From NCBI GenBank assembly GCA_018666155.1, contig JABJAH010000066.1, positions 20,783 to 84,782 on the forward strand: a DNA stretch of 64,000 nucleotides, in the 5' to 3' direction. The position numbers and the translations under genes were made by a program. The notes under the pieces are model-generated. The model made no database searches and was not told the DNA's origin. It worked only from the letters and a program-made list of their open reading frames with translations. This document shows, one piece after another, positions 59,885 to 64,000 of this stretch. This DNA is from Rhodospirillaceae bacterium (GTDB taxonomy: Bacteria; Pseudomonadota; Alphaproteobacteria; Rhodospirillales; Rhodospirillaceae). Numbering within the stretch: the first letter of the stretch is position 1; every line of letters begins with the position of its first letter.

Positions 59885-61168
59885 TTAGTGGTCGTCGGTC
59901 GGCGTTTCCTCAAACAAGCCGGCGATTGGCTGGCTCAGTATTTGTTTCTCGTTGGCTTGAGCGTCCGCGATCACCCGGCTCAATCGGGTCACAGCCTGGG
60001 ACCTCCCCGTTAGCGCGGGCGTTAAGGGAACGCCATAGCCCAGCAAGTGCACGATTTCTGAAATGGATGTGCGCCCCAGATCGCGACCAAGACGCCACAC
60101 ACCGTCATCGCCAAAGGCCGCAAACCCACCGGCCCGCAACTCCTCGAGCACCGGAATCAGTGCCGCTTCTTTGACACCAACCTCTTGCCTCAGAGCCCGC
60201 TGTACTAGCCCTGCAACCGACCCAGCAACCGCATACAACGCAGCAAGGATATCCGTGGCCAGCGCCAAGCGGCCTCCGGGCCCACTGGTCCGCTCATGCT
60301 CGGCTCGTCGCCAATCGGGCAAGGCCGCAGTCATAACCGCACCAGCTAGAATCACATTCCACGAAAGAAAGAGCCAAATTAGAAACACCGGCAATGCAGC
60401 GACGGCGCCATAGATCGCCTGGTAAGTGGGCATGCCTGCAACAAAGGACGTGAAGCCATAGCGCAGCGACGCAAACAAGAGAGCCGCAATAAGACCGCCA
60501 AGAAACGCATCACCGATTCTGACACGGCGATTTGGTACAGCTGTATAAATCAGCGCAAAGGCGGCGGCTGATAGCACCGTTGGCATTGCCGCACCAAGAA
60601 GGACGGAGAACGCTCCCGGCTCTTCGCCGCCTAGCAGCGTGCGTATGGTCAGAAAGTACCCGGACAGGGAGAAACTTAAGCCAACCAAAAGCGGGCTCAC
60701 CGTAATCACCGTCCAGAAGACGACCAGGCGGGCCATGATTGGCCTTGGGCGGGCGACCCGAAAAATACGGTTGAACGCCCCCTCAATCGTCAGCAGAAGA
60801 AGGACTGAAGTGACAATTAACCCCACAACACCAATGGTTGTTAGGCGCCCAGCGGCTGAAATGAAGCTTTCAATGGCCTCATTCATGCGCATCCCCGTAT
60901 CAGGAATGAAATTGCTGAGTATCAGATCTAAGACCGAATCCCTCAGGCCTGAAAAGGCTGGAAATGCAGCCAGGATGGCTAGGGTCAGCGCCAGAGCCGG
61001 AACAAGAGCGAGGGTCGATGTGTAGCTCAGTGACGCAGCGACGCGGTTGACCTGATCATCCCGCATCCGTCCAACGACGAACGCTAGAAAACGACCACAT
61101 TGGAGCACCACAGGCCGGAGTTTCTGAATGAAGGGCAAATTTTTCGTGTCTTCATTTGCAAGTGTCAT
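59885..61168 (-). CDS. YihY/BrkB-family membrane protein
   Basis: A 427-residue inner-membrane protein with about six helices in residues 40-310 (SLSYTSTLALVPALALTLAIL, FLIWLFLSWNVILAGAVMTAAL). The C-terminal 120 residues are soluble and helical (EVGVKEAALIPVLEELRAGG), unlike shorter YihY proteins, and may be a regulatory tail. Older annotations call the family RNase BN, which is disputed. Function in transport or resistance is not established. Confidence 0.85.
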   Translation of the reverse strand: MTLANEDTKNLPFIQKLRPVVLQCGRFLAFVVGRMRDDQVNRVAASLSYTSTLALVPALALTLAILAAFPAFSGLRDSVLDLILSNFIPDTGMRMNEAIESFISAAGRLTTIGVVGLIVTSVLLLLTIEGAFNRIFRVARPRPIMARLVVFWTVITVSPLLVGLSFSLSGYFLTIRTLLGGEEPGAFSVLLGAAMPTVLSAAAFALIYTAVPNRRVRIGDAFLGGLIAALLFASLRYGFTSFVAGMPTYQAIYGAVAALPVFLIWLFLSWNVILAGAVMTAALPDWRRAEHERTSGPGGRLALATDILAALYAVAGSVAGLVQRALRQEVGVKEAALIPVLEELRAGGFAAFGDDGVWRLGRDLGRTSISEIVHLLGYGVPLTPALTGRSQAVTRLSRVIADAQANEKQILSQPIAGLFEETPTDDH

Positions 61169-61270
61169 GCGTCAGTCTTGCCCTTAACTTTCAGTGGTGT
61201 AGGATGCGTCACGTCTGTGCGAGCAGACTGATATCTAACACGTTTTTAGCTTCGGGACACAGGACGTCAT

Positions 61271-62110
61271 ATGAGCGGGCAGCCCGGATTTCTCTCTGGC
61301 CGGCGCGGCCTGATAATGGGTGTGGCGAACGATCGATCCATCGCATGGGGGATCGCGCGCCAGGCTGCAGAACAAGGCGCGGAACTGGCTTTTACCTTTC
61401 AAGGCGACGCGCTTGAAAAGCGGGTAAGACCGTTGGCCGAGAGCGTTAACGCCAAGCTGGTGGCGCCCTGCGACGTCACTGACCCAGATTCCATGGACAA
61501 CTTGTTCGAACAAGTTGGCAACACCTGGGACAAAATCGACTTCGTGGTTCACGCTGTCGCCTTCTCCGACAAAGCCGAACTCAATGGGCGATATGCCGAT
61601 ACCAGTCGCGACAATTTTCTGCGAACGATGGATATTTCCTGTTTTTCATTTACCGATGTTTGCCGTCGCGCGGCGCCTCTCATGCCCGATGGCGGCTCTT
61701 TGCTCACGCTGAGTTACTATGGCGCGGAACGGGTGGTGCCTCATTACAATGTCATGGGTGTTGCTAAGGCAGCCTTAGAAGCAAGTGTGCGTTATCTCGC
61801 GACAGACTTCGGGCGCGACAACATCCGTGTGAATGCTATGTCGGCTGGCCCGATGAAAACGCTAGCTGCATCAGGCATCGGCGACTTCCGCTACATCCTT
61901 AAATGGAACGAACTCAACGCGCCAATGCACCGCAACGTCACGCTAGACGACGTCGGTCGATCAGGCATTTACCTGGTCAGCGACCTATCTAGTGGTGTGA
62001 CTGGCGAAGTGCACCATGTGGATTGTGGGTATCATGTGGTTGGCATGATGGCGCCGGAATCTGCCCAGGATATTGCCGATCTTCTCGACGGCGCTAAACT
62101 GAAAGACTAG
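61271..62110 (+). CDS. fabI: Enoyl-[acyl-carrier-protein] reductase (NADH)
   Basis: A 279-residue FabI of the SDR superfamily; reduces trans-2-enoyl-ACP, the last step of each fatty-acid elongation cycle. Motifs: [54 protein letters not shown] with VAKAALEA (Tyr-x6-Lys catalytic pair) and [17 protein letters not shown]. Followed 8 bases later by aroC. Confidence 0.95.
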   Translation: MSGQPGFLSGRRGLIMGVANDRSIAWGIARQAAEQGAELAFTFQGDALEKRVRPLAESVNAKLVAPCDVTDPDSMDNLFEQVGNTWDKIDFVVHAVAFSDKAELNGRYADTSRDNFLRTMDISCFSFTDVCRRAAPLMPDGGSLLTLSYYGAERVVPHYNVMGVAKAALEASVRYLATDFGRDNIRVNAMSAGPMKTLAASGIGDFRYILKWNELNAPMHRNVTLDDVGRSGIYLVSDLSSGVTGEVHHVDCGYHVVGMMAPESAQDIADLLDGAKLKD

Positions 62111-62118
62111 TCGCTCCG

Positions 62119-63204
62119 ATGTCTGCAAACACATTTGGCACCCTCTTCCGCTTCACCACCTTCGGCGAAAGCCATGGCCCCGCCATCGGCTGTGTTGTCG
62201 ATGGCGTACCGCCACGTATTCCACTGAGCGAAGAAGACATTCAAGTCTGGCTTGAAAAACGCAAGCCAGGGCAATCGCGATTCACAACTCAACGCCAGGA
62301 ACCCGATCAGGTTCGTATCATGTCGGGCGTCTTTGAAGGCGTAACTACGGGCACGCCCATTGGGTTAATGATTGAGAACGTCGACGCCCGCTCTAAAGAC
62401 TACAGCGATATCGCAGAAAAATTCCGCCCAGGTCATGCGGATTACACCTACTGGAAGAAGTACGGAATTCGGGACTATCGTGGAGGCGGCCGGTCGTCTG
62501 CGCGGGAAACAGCGATGCGCGTTGCTGCTGGGGGAATCGCCCGCAAGGTTTTGGCAGCAGCCCTTGGCGATGAGGTCACCATTCGCGGCGCATTAACTCA
62601 GATCGGGCCCCACAAAATTAACCGGGACAATTGGGATTGGGGCAAAGTCGACAACAACCCGTTCTTTTGTCCCGATGCCACAGCGGCGACGGCCTGGGAA
62701 AGCTACCTTGATGATGTCCGAAAAGAAGGCTCATCAGCTGGGGCCGTAATCGAAGTGGTCGCTGAAGGTATTCCCGCCGGGCTGGGCGCACCGATCTATG
62801 GAAAGCTCGATGCGGACCTGAGCGCAGCCCTGATGAGCATCAACGCCGCTAAAGGTGTCGAAATCGGCGCCGGATTCGAGGCCGCTGCGTTGTCTGGCGA
62901 AGAGAACGCCGACGAGATGCGCATGACTCAAGACGGTGGCGTTGAATTCCTCAGCAATAATGCCGGCGGGATTCTCGGTGGCATATCCTCAGGGCAAGAC
63001 ATCGTGGCTCGCCTCGCCATTAAACCGACCAGTTCCATATTAAGTCCGCGCAAGACCGTTGATATTCACGGCAAAGATACCGAAATACAGACAAAAGGGC
63101 GTCACGACCCCTGTGTCGGTATTCGCGGCGTCCCGGTAGCCGAGGCCATGATGGCCGTTGTCCTCGCGGACCATTGGTTAAGACATAAAGCTCAAAACGG
63201 TTAG
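62119..63204 (+). CDS. aroC: Chorismate synthase
   Basis: A 361-residue FMN-dependent chorismate synthase, last step of the shikimate pathway (from 5-enolpyruvylshikimate-3-phosphate). Signatures: [39 protein letters not shown], and [20 protein letters not shown]. Eight bases after fabI, so probably co-transcribed with it. Length is usual for the family. Confidence 0.95.
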   Translation: MSANTFGTLFRFTTFGESHGPAIGCVVDGVPPRIPLSEEDIQVWLEKRKPGQSRFTTQRQEPDQVRIMSGVFEGVTTGTPIGLMIENVDARSKDYSDIAEKFRPGHADYTYWKKYGIRDYRGGGRSSARETAMRVAAGGIARKVLAAALGDEVTIRGALTQIGPHKINRDNWDWGKVDNNPFFCPDATAATAWESYLDDVRKEGSSAGAVIEVVAEGIPAGLGAPIYGKLDADLSAALMSINAAKGVEIGAGFEAAALSGEENADEMRMTQDGGVEFLSNNAGGILGGISSGQDIVARLAIKPTSSILSPRKTVDIHGKDTEIQTKGRHDPCVGIRGVPVAEAMMAVVLADHWLRHKAQNG

Positions 63205-63240
63205 GCGTACCCCTCGCCTCCACTAACGGAAACGAACCCC

Positions 63241-64000
63241 ATGCGCATAATCGGGAAAATTCTCGTCGGCATTTTGGCAAGCCTTGGGCTTTCGGTGCTC
63301 GTCCTCAGCGGTTTCTCTATTTATTTTCTGATGAATACGGACGGCTTGTCGAACCAAGCCACCGCGCCACCTGAGAACATGATCTTGTCCTTGAATCTCG
63401 ATGCGGGATTTTCCGAAGGACGGAGCGGACCAAATTTAACGTCCTTCGGTGTTGCTGGGCGGGCCTCACTGCAAGACGCGGTGATTGCTCTTCGGCGAGC
63501 AGGGACTGATGACAGGGTCCAGGCCGTGGTCGCCAACGTCAGCGGGCAGAGCCTTGGCCTCGCCCAAGTTCAGGAAATCCGTGACGCTGTCGCCGTGTTT
63601 AGGGAAAGCGGCAAGCCCGCTCTTCTGTACACGGATACCCTTGGCGAACTTGGCAATGCGACAACGACCTACTATTTAGCGACGGCTTTTGAGGAAATTT
63701 GGCTTCAACCATCGGGTGGCGTGGGCCTAACGGGCCTCGCCATCGAACAGCCTTTTCTAAAAGGGTTCCTCGATAAATTGGGTATCCGCGCCAATGCGCT
63801 GCAACGCTACGAATATAAGTCTGCGGCCGAAAACTTCACCAATACGGAAATGTCAGAGCCCAACAAGGAAGCACTTGATGCTTTGTTTGGCTCGATCTTC
63901 GAACAACTCGTTGACGGTATCGCCGAAGCCCGGGGAATCAGCACGAACGATGTTGAGAAACTGATGGCGGAAGGCCCATTGTTGGCTCAAGAAGCAATGG
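63241..64000 (+). CDS. sppA: Signal peptide peptidase SppA (partial, cut by window end)
   Basis: The frame is open from ATG at 63241 to the window edge (about 253 residues seen). An N-terminal membrane anchor (ILVGILASLGLSVLVLSGFSIYFL) is followed by S49-peptidase sequence: SLQDAVIALRRAGTDDRVQAV, EEIWLQPSGGVGLTGLAIE and LGIRANALQRYEYKSAAENF (Lys region). The catalytic serine lies beyond the visible end. It degrades cleaved signal peptides. Starts 36 bases after aroC. Confidence 0.85.
   Translation, partial: MRIIGKILVGILASLGLSVLVLSGFSIYFLMNTDGLSNQATAPPENMILSLNLDAGFSEGRSGPNLTSFGVAGRASLQDAVIALRRAGTDDRVQAVVANVSGQSLGLAQVQEIRDAVAVFRESGKPALLYTDTLGELGNATTTYYLATAFEEIWLQPSGGVGLTGLAIEQPFLKGFLDKLGIRANALQRYEYKSAAENFTNTEMSEPNKEALDALFGSIFEQLVDGIAEARGISTNDVEKLMAEGPLLAQEAM

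Noticed and set aside
1..64000. tRNA, rRNA, transposase, integrase or plasmid origin
   Set aside because: No such gene or inverted terminal repeat was recognised on either strand.

Overview
The window is a 64 kb stretch of a mid-to-high GC bacterial chromosome, dense in genes, with no rRNA, tRNA, insertion sequence, prophage or CRISPR array that I can see. The best guess for the host is a free-living alphaproteobacterium. Supporting signs are a GTTC-N7-GTTC LexA box (the alphaproteobacterial SOS consensus), an alphaproteobacterial-type PyrE, the pdxH/fabI/aroC housekeeping neighbourhood, and a SoeABC sulfite dehydrogenase of the kind common in marine alphaproteobacteria. Species and order cannot be told from the sequence alone.

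Layout. 0.1-6.1 kb: one plus-strand run of RidA, rhodanese, universal stress protein and soeABC, probably sulfite oxidation to the quinone pool. 6.2-16 kb: three tandem glutathione S-transferases, an orphan peptide-type binding protein, a Hyi-ELM1 pair, pyrE, a ThDP enzyme, a cold-shock gene with a clear terminator, and an unusual non-coding stretch (about 28-bp spaced repeats, then a promoter whose spacer is filled by a palindrome). 15.2-21.2 kb: cupin, MmgE/PrpD (probably a CTG start), DUF1838, DUF3500 and a Tat-type amidohydrolase. 21.6-26.3 kb: a GAF histidine kinase, then an EnvZ/OmpR-type two-component pair divergent from a 31-residue hydrophobic peptide and a secreted protein with two similar halves; the divergent region carries several CGTTAC elements. 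26.3-36.6 kb: exported proteins (DUF3604, a second DUF1838, a nitrilase-like Tat protein, an alpha/beta-hydrolase, DsbA, DUF885, a second peptide-type binding protein). 36.7-46 kb: methyltransferase, secreted RidA, phospholipase A, Nudix, PiT transporter, a LexA-box radical SAM protein, cytochrome b561, and an alpha/beta-hydrolase overlapping a TRAP-type binding protein. 46-55.4 kb: a large M14 peptidase divergent from a TonB receptor, a hybrid-less histidine kinase, a duplicated DUF1330 protein, a CpeT-like protein and PhzF. 55.4-64 kb: TPR protein, SRAP (YedK/HMCES), tandem universal stress protein, CDF transporter, pdxH, glycine-zipper lipoprotein, YihY, fabI, aroC and the 5' part of sppA, cut by the window end.

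Together the genes suggest an aerobic heterotroph that oxidises reduced sulfur and exports many hydrolase-like proteins of poorly known function. Three solute-binding proteins (8.6, 35 and 45 kb) have no permease or ATPase genes nearby. The most promising undescribed system is the 25.1-26.3 kb module: two-component system, repeat operators, small hydrophobic peptide, strong hairpin and duplicated secreted protein. Next are the DUF1838/DUF3500 exported-enzyme cluster and the two alpha/beta-hydrolases that have histidine where the nucleophile serine should be. All function calls rest on reading motifs by eye; no database search was run.
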